In this document: piece after piece, positions 32,579-41,600 of the stretch
How positions within the stretch are numbered: the stretch's first letter is position 1
How the letters are laid out: each line of letters begins with the position of its first letter
Assembly (NCBI GenBank): GCA_009838075.1
Contig: VXSG01000005.1
Coordinates: forward strand, 16,802 to 80,801
Origin: Boseongicola sp. SB0665_bin_10
GTDB lineage: Bacteria; Pseudomonadota; Alphaproteobacteria; Rhodobacterales; Rhodobacteraceae
Length of the DNA: 64,000 nt
Direction: 5' to 3'
Position numbers and translations under genes: made by a program
The notes under the pieces: model-generated
What the model was told of the DNA's origin: nothing
Databases searched by the model: none
What the model saw: only the letters and a program-made list of their open reading frames with translations

Positions 32579-34735
32579 ATGCACGCCCTGCCCCTGCCCC
32601 TGACCAAGGAAGTCGTCCTGATCGGCGGAGGCCACACCCACGCGCTCCTGCTCCGCAGCTGGGGCATGAACCCGCTGCCCGGCGCACGCCTGACCGTCAT
32701 CAACCCGAGCGCGACCGCGCCCTATACCGGCATGTTGCCGGGCTTCGTGGCTGGTCACTATCCAGGTGACGCGCTGGAGATCGACCTTGTCCGGCTGGCA
32801 AGGTTTGCCGGTGCCCGCATGATTTTCGGACATGTCACGGGCATTGACCGGACGGAGCGCAGGCTTTCGATCGACGGTCGCGCGCCCGTGGCCTACGACG
32901 TGGCGTCGCTGGACATAGGCATCACGTCGGACATGCCTGAACTTCCGGGCTTCTCGGAGCACGGCATCGCCGCCAAGCCGCTTGGGCCCTTTGCCACGCG
33001 CTGGATCCGGCATCTTGAAGAAGGTGGAGGTCCGGTGACGGTGATCGGCGGCGGCGTGGGCGGTACAGAGCTTGCCATGGCCATGCGGCACGCCTCGGAC
33101 AGCGGGGAGATCCGGATAATCGAGTCGGACGTCCCGCTTGCCGGCATGGCCAGGTCTTCCCGCGCGAGGCTCCTGGCCGAGTTGTCGAGGCAGGGCATCG
33201 AACTGATCCAGAACAACCGGGTCAGCGAGGTTCTTCCCGATGCGGTTGTCCTTGACGACGGCCGGGAACTGCCCACGAAACTGTCGGTCGGCGCCGCCGG
33301 GGCAAGGCCCTTCCCGTGGCTTGAGGAAACCGGGCTTGACCTGAAAGACGGCTTCGTGACGGTTGGGGCAACGCTCCAGTCGGCCACGGATCCGGCGATC
33401 TTCGCGGTCGGAGACTGTGCGCATCTCGAGCACGCGCCGAGGCCCAAGGCAGGGGTGTTCGCCGTTCGCGCCGCGCCTGTCCTGACGGCCAACCTTCGTG
33501 CCGCGGTTTCCGGAACGGATCTGGGCGCCTTCCGGCCGCAGTCGCATTACCTGAAGCTCGTTTCGCTGGGACGCAAGTCCGCACTCGCCGACAAGTGGGG
33601 CATGCGCGTCACGGGCGACTGGGTCTGGCGCTGGAAGGACCGGATCGACCGCGTCTTCATGGACAAGCTGAACACGCTGCCGGAAATGACGGCCCCGGAC
33701 CTGCCCGGCACGCGCGCGGAGGGCGTGGACCTGGCTCTCGGACCGAAGCCGCTTTGTACGGGCTGCGGCTCAAAGATCGGATCAGGCGTGCTCGATTCGG
33801 TGCTAGCCGACCTGCCGGACCACGCGCGTGCGGATGTTGAACTTGGGCCCGGAGACGATGCGGCCATTCTCGGCACCGGCGACACGCGGCAAGTCGTCAC
33901 GACCGATCACCTGCGCGCATTCTGGAACGACCCATGGCTATTCGCGCGCATCTCTGCGCTTCACGCACTCGGCGACGTCTGGGCCATGGGCGCCGAGCCG
34001 CAAGCCGCGTTGGCGCAGGTCACGTTGCCGCCCATGGCCGAGAACCTGCAGAGATCCTGGCTCGTCGAAGTCATGCATGCGGCGTCCGAGGTGTTCCTGG
34101 GCGCCGGTGCCGCACTCGCGGGCGGACACAGCACGATCGGCGCGGAAATGGTCATCGGGTTCACGGTCACGGGCCTTGCGCGTGGCAAGGCAACCACCTT
34201 GGCAGGCGCGCAGGTTGGTCACGCACTGCTCCTGACCCGACCCATCGGCTCCGGAACAATCCTTGCAGGGGAGATGGCAGGCGACGCCAACGGGGATGAC
34301 GTCGCCGCCGCCCTTAAGACCATGGCGACATCCCAGGGCGACGCCGCTCGCCTGCTTGCCAGTTGCGCGTCGGCCATGACGGACGTGACGGGTTTCGGGC
34401 TGGCGGGACATCTTGGCCGCATGGCGGAAGCATCCGGACTGACGGCGCGCATTGCCCTTGAAGACATCCCGACGTACGGGGGAGCCGAAGCCCTCTGCGT
34501 GGCGGGGACGAGATCCTCGATCTGGCCTGCCAACCGCGCGGCTGCCAGCATCGAGCTCCGCGACAGCGGCCGAGGCGACCTGCTGTTTGACCCGCAGACC
34601 GCCGGCGGACTGCTTGCCGCGCTGCCTCCGGATGACACGAATGACGTCCTGCGCGCGGTGCGTGACATGGGCCACGATGCCAGGATCATTGGCGTCTTCG
34701 AGTCCAAGAGCGAGGTCACGGTCCGGGTTGACTGA
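32579..34735 (+). CDS. selD: Fusion of NDH-2-like FAD domain and selenide, water dikinase
   Basis: 718-aa bifunctional-looking protein. Residues ~1-370 form a pyridine-nucleotide-disulphide oxidoreductase-like domain: VVLIGGGHTHALLL, a second dinucleotide site VTVIGGGVGGTELA, and IFAVGDCAHLEHAPRPKAGVFAVR. Residues ~385-718 form SelD, which makes selenophosphate from selenide and ATP: the active-site loop LCTGCGSKIG (Cys393 and Cys396, with Lys399), LGPGDDAAIL, ALGDVWAMGAEP, LAGGHST, and TDVTGFGLAGHLG. The oxidoreductase may supply reduced selenium. SelD fused to this domain is known in other bacteria. The 3' end overlaps convergent mnmH by 20 bases. Confidence 0.94.
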   Translation: MHALPLPLTKEVVLIGGGHTHALLLRSWGMNPLPGARLTVINPSATAPYTGMLPGFVAGHYPGDALEIDLVRLARFAGARMIFGHVTGIDRTERRLSIDGRAPVAYDVASLDIGITSDMPELPGFSEHGIAAKPLGPFATRWIRHLEEGGGPVTVIGGGVGGTELAMAMRHASDSGEIRIIESDVPLAGMARSSRARLLAELSRQGIELIQNNRVSEVLPDAVVLDDGRELPTKLSVGAAGARPFPWLEETGLDLKDGFVTVGATLQSATDPAIFAVGDCAHLEHAPRPKAGVFAVRAAPVLTANLRAAVSGTDLGAFRPQSHYLKLVSLGRKSALADKWGMRVTGDWVWRWKDRIDRVFMDKLNTLPEMTAPDLPGTRAEGVDLALGPKPLCTGCGSKIGSGVLDSVLADLPDHARADVELGPGDDAAILGTGDTRQVVTTDHLRAFWNDPWLFARISALHALGDVWAMGAEPQAALAQVTLPPMAENLQRSWLVEVMHAASEVFLGAGAALAGGHSTIGAEMVIGFTVTGLARGKATTLAGAQVGHALLLTRPIGSGTILAGEMAGDANGDDVAAALKTMATSQGDAARLLASCASAMTDVTGFGLAGHLGRMAEASGLTARIALEDIPTYGGAEALCVAGTRSSIWPANRAAASIELRDSGRGDLLFDPQTAGGLLAALPPDDTNDVLRAVRDMGHDARIIGVFESKSEVTVRVD

Positions 34736-35775
34736 CCAGTTCCCCGACCTTCCCTGCCAGTCGGTCCAGATCCTTGTCTCCGAGACTCTCCGCCGCGATG
34801 ACGGATTCCGGTCCCATCGAGCGCCGTCCGCGCACCTTGGCGTATCTCGGATCGTAATGATCGCGGATCAGCCCCTCGGCGAGTTCCTGGTAGGATCCGC
34901 CCTCGGCAAGCGCCTTCCAATGTGCAACCTTCTCCCTGCCCTGAAGGCGCTGGAGCCGATCCAGCCGTTCAAGCAGCAGGATCCTGTCGCTGACCAGATC
35001 CTGGTACGCCCGCGTGAGGTAGCCAGCGCGCGCGGAGACGGGTGCCTCGATCCTTATGCGGCGCGCCGATTTCATGGCCTCGAAAACGCGTGGCGGAATG
35101 CTGAGCCTTCCAACCTTGCTGCTCTCGGCCTCGATGACGACAGGCCTGTCCGGATCCAGGGCGGCCACCTCTGCCGCCAGACAGCTCTCGAACCACTTCT
35201 GGCTGGGTTGCTCGCCCTGCCCGCCAAGGACCGAACCCCGATGATTGGCCATCCTTTCCAGGTCGATGGCCTGTACGCCACTCTCTGCGGCGCGATTGAG
35301 CACCTCGGTCTTTGCCGTCCCGGTGTTGCCGTCGAGCAGCACGACGGAAGAAGGAAACGCCGAATCGTACAGCAGCTGCACGACAAGTCGCCGATAGCTT
35401 GAATAGCCGCCTTCCACGGTCTCCGCCCGCCAGCCGATCTGGGACAGGATCGACGCAAATGACGCGGAACGCTGCCCGCCCCTCCAGCAATAGACGAGAG
35501 GTCTCCATCCACCGCCCAATTCCGCCAACGGCCCCTCGATATGCCGCGCGGCATTGCGCGCAACCAGCGCGGCTCCGATCTTCCTGGCCTTGAAGGCACT
35601 CTCCCTGGTGTAGATCGTGCCAACATGCGCCCGTTCCGCGTCACTGAGGACAGGCATGCTGACGGCGCCGGGGATGCGGTCTTCAGCGAACTCCGATGGC
35701 GACCTTACGTCGATCACCATGTCGAAGCCCGATACGCCGTCGACCAGAGATTTCAGTTCGAAGCCCATGGTCACG
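34716..35775 (-). CDS. mnmH: tRNA 2-selenouridine synthase
   Basis: MnmH/SelU (352 aa from GTG 35775) replaces sulphur by selenium in the wobble 2-thiouridine of some tRNAs using selenophosphate from SelD. The N-terminal rhodanese domain has MVIDVRSPSEFAEDRIPGAVS and the catalytic Cys in YCWRGGQRSAS; the C-terminal P-loop domain has LLDGNTGTAKTEVL and ANHRGS. The GTG at 35775 has an AGAAGG site seven bases upstream; ATG 35769 is an alternative. It is convergent with selD. No selA, selB or tRNA-Sec is visible, which suggests that selenium is used here for tRNA modification. Confidence 0.94.
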
Positions 35776-35899
35776 TTGATACCTTCTCCGGGCATTGCCG
35801 AAAAGCCGCCGTGCCGGGCAACGTGCGATTCGACTTGACGACAACCATGCGGCGGGATTCCCTGCGCGGCATGTTCACGACTGCGGGAGACATTCACTG

Positions 35900-36904
35900 A
35901 TGGCGGTGCGACTTGCCATCCTCGGGGCCGGCCGGATCGGCCAGGTTCATGCGCGCGCGATTGCCGCAAACGACACGGCGGAGCTTGTGGCCGTCCATGA
36001 TCCCTTGGCAGCCGCAGCCGACGCCATTCAATCCGCATACGATTGCGAAGTCAGGACGGTCGAGGCCTGCGCGGATGCCGATGACATCGATGCGGTCCTG
36101 ATCTGCACGCCGACCGACCTGCATGCGGAACAGATCGAGCTCTTTGCGCGGGCGGGAAAGGCCATATTCTGCGAAAAGCCCGTCGACCTCTCCGTCAACA
36201 GGGTCCGCGCCTGCCTGGACGTGGTGGAGGCTGAGAGAGCGACATTGATGATCGGGTTCAACCGGCGCTTCGACAAGGATTTCAAGGCATTGAAGTCGGT
36301 GATCGCCGAAGGCCGCATCGGGGATGTGGAGATGGTGACGATCACGTCGCGCGACCCCGGACCACCTCCAATGGACTACATCGGGCGCTCCGGCGGCATC
36401 TTCCGCGACATGACGATCCATGACTTTGACATCGCGCGCTGGCTTCTGGACGAGGAGGTTGAAAGCGTCTTTGCCCAAGGCTCGGTCCTGGTCGACCCTG
36501 CCATCGGCGAAGCCGGGGATCTTGACAGCGTGAACGTGCTCCTGAAGACCGGATCCGGACGGCAGTGCGTGATTTCGAATTCGAGGCGCGCTGCCTACGG
36601 CTACGATCAGAGGATCGAGGTTCTGGGATCTGACGGCATGGCATCCGCCGAAAACGTGCACGAGACGCGTGTCGAGACAGCTACTTCAAACGGCTATCTG
36701 CGACCGCCGCTTCAGAACTTCTTCATGGAACGCTACGAAGCGGCCTATGCGGACGAGATCGGTGCGTTCGTGCATGTCGTTGCAACCGGGAGGGCACCGC
36801 CAGTGTCCGGCCATGACGGCCTGATGGCACTTGTCCTTGCCGAAGCCGCGAATTTGTCTGTGGCCGAGAGTCGCGCGGTTGCGATGGACGAGATCCTGGA
36901 ATGA
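35900..36904 (+). CDS. iolG: Inositol 2-dehydrogenase (Gfo/Idh/MocA family)
   Basis: 334-aa NAD-dependent dehydrogenase. N-terminal Rossmann motif AILGAGRIGQVHARAI, the catalytic EKPVDLS, and the conserved MIGFNRRFDKDF followed by the substrate-domain strand GIFRDMTIHDFDIARWLL, in which the catalytic Asp/His pair lies. This combination is characteristic of IolG-type inositol 2-dehydrogenases (oxidation of myo-inositol to scyllo-inosose). No other iol genes are nearby, so a role in another polyol or sugar oxidation is possible. Start ATG 35900 lacks a strong ribosome-binding site. It diverges from mnmH. Confidence 0.85.
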   Translation: MAVRLAILGAGRIGQVHARAIAANDTAELVAVHDPLAAAADAIQSAYDCEVRTVEACADADDIDAVLICTPTDLHAEQIELFARAGKAIFCEKPVDLSVNRVRACLDVVEAERATLMIGFNRRFDKDFKALKSVIAEGRIGDVEMVTITSRDPGPPPMDYIGRSGGIFRDMTIHDFDIARWLLDEEVESVFAQGSVLVDPAIGEAGDLDSVNVLLKTGSGRQCVISNSRRAAYGYDQRIEVLGSDGMASAENVHETRVETATSNGYLRPPLQNFFMERYEAAYADEIGAFVHVVATGRAPPVSGHDGLMALVLAEAANLSVAESRAVAMDEILE

Positions 36905-36947
36905 ACCTGTCGAGATTGAGGGCGCCGTTGATCGAAGGAGCCGCAAA

Positions 36948-37175
36948 TTGAAACGGGATCCGCTCGGGTTGCACCATCCGGTCTTTCGGCCGTTATGGCG
37001 GCGGGTTGCGATCTTTGGCCTTTGTCTTGGCTGGAGCCTTCTCGAACTGTACTGGAACAGCCCTTTCTGGTTCATTCTGTTCTTCGCCTTGGCAATCTAT
37101 CTGGCGTACGAGTTCTTCCTGAAGTTTGATCCAGAGAACTACCAGGAGAACTCAAGTGACGGCTTGAACAAGTGA
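36948..37175 (+). CDS. Small two-helix membrane protein
   Basis: 75-aa protein starting at TTG 36948, with AAGGAG exactly seven bases upstream. It has two membrane segments (VAIFGLCLGWSLLELYW and PFWFILFFALAIYLAYEF) preceded by FRPLWRR and a short acidic tail. It resembles small DUF3329-like proteins of Rhodobacterales, a link made from memory. It sits 43 bases after iolG and may be co-transcribed. No function is known. Confidence 0.72.
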   Translation: MKRDPLGLHHPVFRPLWRRVAIFGLCLGWSLLELYWNSPFWFILFFALAIYLAYEFFLKFDPENYQENSSDGLNK

Positions 37176-37246
37176 ATCTTCAAGCTTCAGTCCTGAACGG
37201 ACATTCCAGATGAAGCAGGTGAACGCCTGCGAGTCAGGAGACGGAG

Positions 37247-37987
37247 TCATCCGCCCGGAGCGGTTGCAGCGAAAATCGGGTCTCGGCTTCGCTCCCAGTC
37301 CAGGCCCAGGGCATTGACCATGAACTCCAGCAAGGGCACCAGCGCCGCAAAGGCCTCCGTCACGCGGTCGGGGAAATCGGCGGCGCAAACTTGTTCTTCG
37401 GTCCAACTTGCAGCGACATACAGAGACTTGCGCTTAAGGTCTTCAAGGCAAGGATGATCGTCCGGGTAGCCGCGCGGGGGCCTCTTAAGGGATTCGGCCG
37501 CGCTCAGGCCGCCAAGCACCTCGACGAAGGCCGGCGTCCGCTGGATTGCCTGCCAATGCCCGGGGTCTTCGACAATTGCGTCGCGGATCCTGTTGAGGAC
37601 CGGTGTCGGCGGTGCCCAGATCCCCCCTCCAAAGAACACCTCGTCCGGCGCGATGTGTACGTAGTAGCCCGGTGCGTGGGCGTCCTTGCCTGCGCGATGC
37701 CGGAAATGGCAGCCGACGTTGGTCTTGTATGGGGTCTTGTCGGCACTGAAGCGGGTGTCGCGGTAGATGCGAAACAGCGATCCCCCGTTGAGTCGTGTGT
37801 CGGCGACGAAGGCGGGCGCGTTCTTCGCCAGCCAGGGCGCCATGGTCTCTATGAAGTCGATCATCGGCAGCTGCACGGCTTCACGAAACCGCGGCTTGTT
37901 GTCGGCGAACCACTCCCTGTTGTTGTTGGCGCGCAGCTCCCGCAGGAAGCGGAACAGCTCGGGGGCAATCACGTTGGGCACCGTCAT
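37247..37987 (-). CDS. DUF2461 (TIGR02453) family protein
   Basis: 246-aa protein of the widely distributed but uncharacterised DUF2461 family. Diagnostic segments are FLRELRANNNREWFADNKPRF at the N-terminus, LFRIYRDTRFSADKTPYKTN, HIAPDEVFFGGGIW and KRPPRGYPDDHPCLEDLKRKSL. It is probably cytoplasmic and stands alone. Start ATG 37987 is the first methionine before the family's conserved N-terminus. It is convergent with the small membrane-protein gene. Confidence 0.88.
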   Translation of the reverse strand: MTVPNVIAPELFRFLRELRANNNREWFADNKPRFREAVQLPMIDFIETMAPWLAKNAPAFVADTRLNGGSLFRIYRDTRFSADKTPYKTNVGCHFRHRAGKDAHAPGYYVHIAPDEVFFGGGIWAPPTPVLNRIRDAIVEDPGHWQAIQRTPAFVEVLGGLSAAESLKRPPRGYPDDHPCLEDLKRKSLYVAASWTEEQVCAADFPDRVTEAFAALVPLLEFMVNALGLDWERSRDPIFAATAPGG

Positions 37988-38518
37988 GGCTCCGATATGA
38001 GTTGGCTTGGGCGTCGCAATTCTCCAGTTCGCGCGACGGCCCGCACTTGGGCTACTGCGGTTCCGTCATTGCTTGCAAGGGCGATCGGCCTGGATTCACG
38101 AGCTTCCCGTCCTGCGTGCACTTCCTTCCTGGACATGCCGAAGCTTTCCCGAGGCGCGGCTTCGTCTGCAGTCGAAAGCGTGGTGGGAGTGACTCCTGTC
38201 CGGACTCCGACGTGTCGAACGCCGCCGCGAAGCGCCGCGCAGCAGGTGCGGCGATGTCCGTGGTTGACCGCGCGACCCGCGGACCGCATCCATAGGAGCG
38301 GCGCGCGTCCTGCCAGGCGACGGATTCGAGGCTTGATGTTCGCATTGAGAACGGTGGTACGGCGCGGCCCAAGATTGCGTGTCTCCGCCGTGACGCAAAG
38401 ACCCGTGCGCAAGGAGCCTTGCCGACGGCCACAACAGGCGCATGTCGTTGCACGGGCGCCGATTTGTACATGGTGCTGCGGATCTGCACACGCCTCCCCG
38501 CAGAAGATTACGATGCGA
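37988..38518. other. 531 bases without a recognised gene
   Basis: Region between DUF2461 and the MsrQ-like gene. Long open frames exist in several phases on both strands, a side effect of GC content; none gave a recognisable domain or a good start. No hairpin with T-run, tRNA or riboswitch was recognised. It may hold eroded coding DNA. Confidence 0.4.
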
Positions 38519-39130
38519 CTATCCGGTGACCGCCCTTTGGTGCCGACGGGCAAAGTGGTGCCAGACGCGATAGGCTTGCAGGAACCCCAGCGGCACGAAG
38601 TGCACGAGCGCTGGTCCCAGCCCGCCCCAGTCATGAAGTGCGGCCCAGTGCACGAGCGTCAGGATGGCAGCGCCATAGACCCAGCGCTGCAGCATCTTCC
38701 ATCGTGGACCCATGATGCGAACGCAGTAGTCCATGGAGGTCGCAGCCAGCGGGATGAAGACGAAGAAGGCAAGCCATCCTGTCCAGATATCCAGTCGCAG
38801 CGCCTCCCCGAAGATCCTTGCAAGCGTTCCGGCATCCACCAAGTAGAAGACCGTGTGCGCGAGCGCATAGCCAAAGGCGGCCACGCCGAAATACCGCCGG
38901 TTCCTCTTCAGCCATCTCGGACCGCGCCACTCCTTGAGGATCATCGCGAGCGGTGTTGCCATCAGCGCGATGATCATGAAACGCGCGGAAAATTCTCCGG
39001 TCGGGTGCAGGAGTTCGTGAAACACGCGCGGTGACGGAGATTCGGCAGCCTCGGCGATCATCCCGGCAGCGGGAAGTGCCAGGAGCGCCCAAAGCCAGTA
39101 TGGGGAGATGGCAAGAAACAGTCGTGACAT
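38519..39130 (-). CDS. MsrQ/YedZ-like haem membrane protein
   Basis: 203-aa integral membrane protein of the ferric-reductase-like family with about six helices. Conserved His residues lie in FHELLHPTG, ALAHTVFY and LVHWAALH, as in MsrQ (the cytochrome b partner that feeds electrons to the periplasmic MsrP methionine sulfoxide reductase). WLKRNRRYFGVAAFGYA is typical. ATG 39130 is preceded by GGACAGG. No msrP gene is adjacent, so it may serve another partner, or msrP is elsewhere. A TATAAT-type -10 box and overlapping palindromes occur 38-63 bases upstream. Confidence 0.85.
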   Translation of the reverse strand: MSRLFLAISPYWLWALLALPAAGMIAEAAESPSPRVFHELLHPTGEFSARFMIIALMATPLAMILKEWRGPRWLKRNRRYFGVAAFGYALAHTVFYLVDAGTLARIFGEALRLDIWTGWLAFFVFIPLAATSMDYCVRIMGPRWKMLQRWVYGAAILTLVHWAALHDWGGLGPALVHFVPLGFLQAYRVWHHFARRHQRAVTG

Positions 39131-39167
39131 CGGCCTGTCCCTATCGAGCGGCAATCAAGCAATATGC

Positions 39168-39193
39168 ATTATACGTTCCGGGGAACAGGTTCC
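39168..39193 (-). promoter_or_regulatory. TATAAT box with two overlapping palindromes upstream of msrQ-like gene
   Basis: On the minus strand a perfect TATAAT (39173-39168) is preceded by GTTCCCCGGAAC (39186-39175) and GGAACCTGTTCC (39193-39182), two 12-bp palindromes sharing half-sites. They cover the spacer/-35 region, so a dimeric repressor or activator could bind there. No good -35 hexamer is visible, consistent with activator control, which is inferred. Confidence 0.55.
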
Positions 39194-39360
39194 GTCGGTG
39201 CAGTGCGTCACGGCGTTTGGCAGTGGCACCCTGAAGCCGAACGCAGATTCTTGCGCTTCCAAAGCTGACTTGCCCCCGGGGCCCCTCGGAGCCAAGGCGT
39301 CAAGAAACCCAAGTTTCTGAATCCTTGTCCTGATTCGGATTCACTTGATTCACTCTCCAA

Positions 39361-39580
39361 CGAGCGCAACATCTACGCCTGCCGCCCGAAAAGGGCCCAA
39401 GTTGCCGTGAAACGTGCATGGCATGCAGCCGAACATGCAATCGTCGATCAACGCGATGATCCGACTTGGATTTCGCCTTTTCCGCGCGTCGCGAAGTTCA
39501 TGCCCGAATCATCGAATCAAGGCACGATTGTCCTCGGTCCCAGTCCGAGAAATGTTGCGTTTGCTGCTTGATCACGAGGG
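39361..39580. repeat. Dispersed ~220-bp repeat, copy A
   Basis: This sequence aligns over its whole length with 52459-52679 in the same orientation (about 65-70% by eye, with a 3-base indel). Read on the minus strand both give one conserved frame containing RIIA(L/F)ID(D/V)C and MPCTFHGNLG, so they may be remnants of a coding unit. The region 39194-39360 on its left and 39581-39766 on its right contain nothing else that I recognise. It lies 187 bases beyond the stop of the DMT gene. Confidence 0.65.
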
Positions 39581-39766
39581 AGTCGAAGCGTGCCGGCGAA
39601 CGCTCCCTGCGGAATCCGGCGAGCGATCGCCTGAGGTGCAGCGCAACGCGCATGGCTGCCTTGGCCAACGCAGGGTCTAGCGAGCGGTTGAGCGCCATGC
39701 GATCGAAGGCTATGCTTCGTCGCACACCTTGACCCGCAGGCATCCCAGGCTGGGGAGCGCATGGCG

Positions 39767-40672
39767 TCATTGAGCTTGCCCACCTGCATCTCCTGCCCGC
39801 ATGAGCACCACTTCGCGACGCCAGATCACGAGACCGGACATGGAGATCATCAGCGCACCCAGTATCGTCCACTTGTCCGGCAGGTCGCCAAAGACAACGA
39901 AACCGCCTGCCGTCATGTAGATCAGGTAGCTGTAGGAATACGGCATCAGGTAGTTCGCTTCGGCAACCCGGTGCGCACGTATCAGGAATTCATGCCCGAT
40001 CCACGCAAACAGCCCGAGCGAGACCATGAGGGCAAGATCGAATGCGCCGGCAGGCGTAATCCAGTAGATCCAGCAGAGCGGCGCGAGCGCGACCGTGCCG
40101 GTCAGGCCGAGAAGAAACTGCATGATGTGCGGCTTCACGTCACGCGACAGTTTCCTCGTCAAGATGGAATAGAGCGCAACACCGGTCGCGGCAAGGAGCA
40201 TCAGGAATGCAGCCGGATCAATGTCGGCACCGAAGGGTCGAATGACGACCAGCACGCCCGCAAAGCCAAGGGCCACGGCCGCCCAGCGCACCCGCCCCAC
40301 CCTTTCGCCCAGAAGCGGCCACGAGAGCCCGCAGACGATGATCGGAGCCGAGAACATGATTGCCGATGCAACCGACAGCGAAAGGGATTGCAACGCCACG
40401 AAAACGAAGATCGTGGACATGACCAGGAGCGACGCCCTCAAGACAAGGACGGGCAGCAGCGGTTGAGCGGCGGCAAGGCCCCGACCGCGCAGCCCGGCCA
40501 GAACGCCGGACGTGATTGCAAGCTGTGTTGCGTAGCGAAAGAACGCCAGCTGGACCGCCACGTAGCCCGCGCCCAGAAGCCATTTCGAGGACGTATCCAC
40601 AAGCGCGAACATGAAGTTCGCGAACAGCATCATCAGAACGGCCGTTGTGGCGATCGCCGTGAAACGCGGCAT
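39767..40672 (-). CDS. DMT/EamA family exporter
   Basis: About 301-aa membrane protein with ten predicted helices in two EamA repeats. The repeats are visible as FFRYATQLAI... SVASAIMFSAPIIVCGLSWPLLGERVG (first) and AEANYLMPYSYSYLIYMTAGGFVVFGDLPDKWTILGALMI (second). Family members export amino acids or metabolites. The frame can be extended to a TTG at 40699, directly behind the upstream stop codon and with a GAAGG nearby; the ATG at 40672 is used here. It is the last gene of the TRAP/dioxygenase block. Confidence 0.85.
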   Translation of the reverse strand: MPRFTAIATTAVLMMLFANFMFALVDTSSKWLLGAGYVAVQLAFFRYATQLAITSGVLAGLRGRGLAAAQPLLPVLVLRASLLVMSTIFVFVALQSLSLSVASAIMFSAPIIVCGLSWPLLGERVGRVRWAAVALGFAGVLVVIRPFGADIDPAAFLMLLAATGVALYSILTRKLSRDVKPHIMQFLLGLTGTVALAPLCWIYWITPAGAFDLALMVSLGLFAWIGHEFLIRAHRVAEANYLMPYSYSYLIYMTAGGFVVFGDLPDKWTILGALMISMSGLVIWRREVVLMRAGDAGGQAQ

Positions 40673-40699
40673 GGTCAGACCGCAATCCGAACCGCGCAA

Positions 40700-41599
40700 T
40701 CAGCCTTCGTCGGCACCGATGGTCTCGAACGCGCGGGCCTGCATGCCCTTCTGGATTTCGTAGATCGAGATCGCCACGTCAGGCTGTGGCTGCGGAATGC
40801 GGACGGGAATGTCCTCAAGGCGCGGTTCGATCGTCGACTCACCGCACAGCATTCGGCTGTCGTAGTCCTCGATGCCGGCCCATTTGGTCATCGATCCCAT
40901 GATCGGGAACGCGTCCGCCGCCATCATCTCGTAGAACAGGAGCCGCCGGGGCCGGTCCGAGCGATTCAGCGCCGAGCCATGCAAGATGCGCCCGTGATGA
41001 ATCGAGATGGATCCGGCAGGGCCCGTGAGCTGCACGGCATCCTTCAGGTCCATGCCCACCGCCTCGGGCAGCACCGCGCCGGCAAAGATGCCGTCCACAT
41101 GATGATCGTGTACAGGCCCCGTGTGGCTGCCAGGGAAAACCATCAAGGGTCCGTTTTCTTCCCCCATGTCGTCGATCAGGACGCCGATCGCAAGGATGTC
41201 GTCGTTGGTGTGCGGATAGAAGGCGTAGTCCTGGTGCCATTCGACAGCGGCGCCATAGCCGGCCGCCTTCATGTTCAGCTTGGTCGTGTGCAGCCGAATG
41301 TTCGGGCCGATAAGGTCGCGCGCCGGAGCCAGGACGTGATCCGAATACATGAGATCCCGCATGACCTTGGACTGCGTGTGCGGAAGCTTGATCCGTCTCA
41401 GGCGCGGTTCGTCCGGCGTGTGGCTGTCCTCGAGATCAAGCTTCTCGTCGGACTCGGTCATCGTGCGTGCAACGTCCTCGAAACGTCGGATCTCGTCTCG
41501 AATGGCCATGATGATGTCGGGCGGCACCCTGCCCTCAAGCACGAGATAACCGTTCTCGGCGTAAGACGCCTCCTGATGCCCTGTCAGAACTTCAGCCAT
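40700..41599 (-). CDS. Phytanoyl-CoA dioxygenase (PhyH) family protein 1
   Basis: About 299-aa Fe(II)/2-oxoglutarate-dependent dioxygenase. The metal ligands are His and Asp in VEWHQDYAFYPH, and a distal His in HHGRILHGSAL followed by the 2-oxoglutarate-binding Arg in RSDRPRRLLFYE. Its start ATG 41599 is one base after the stop of the preceding PhyH gene (TGA-g-ATG), indicating translational coupling. PhyH proteins hydroxylate small substrates including quaternary amines, ectoine and lipid acyl chains; the substrate here is not known, though co-location with a TRAP transporter suggests an imported carboxylate. Confidence 0.86.
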   Translation of the reverse strand: MAEVLTGHQEASYAENGYLVLEGRVPPDIIMAIRDEIRRFEDVARTMTESDEKLDLEDSHTPDEPRLRRIKLPHTQSKVMRDLMYSDHVLAPARDLIGPNIRLHTTKLNMKAAGYGAAVEWHQDYAFYPHTNDDILAIGVLIDDMGEENGPLMVFPGSHTGPVHDHHVDGIFAGAVLPEAVGMDLKDAVQLTGPAGSISIHHGRILHGSALNRSDRPRRLLFYEMMAADAFPIMGSMTKWAGIEDYDSRMLCGESTIEPRLEDIPVRIPQPQPDVAISIYEIQKGMQARAFETIGADEG

Positions 41600-41600
41600 C

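Noticed and set aside
37984..38634. 216-codon minus-strand frame
   Set aside because: Overlaps the MsrQ-like gene in another phase and has composition typical of shadow frames.
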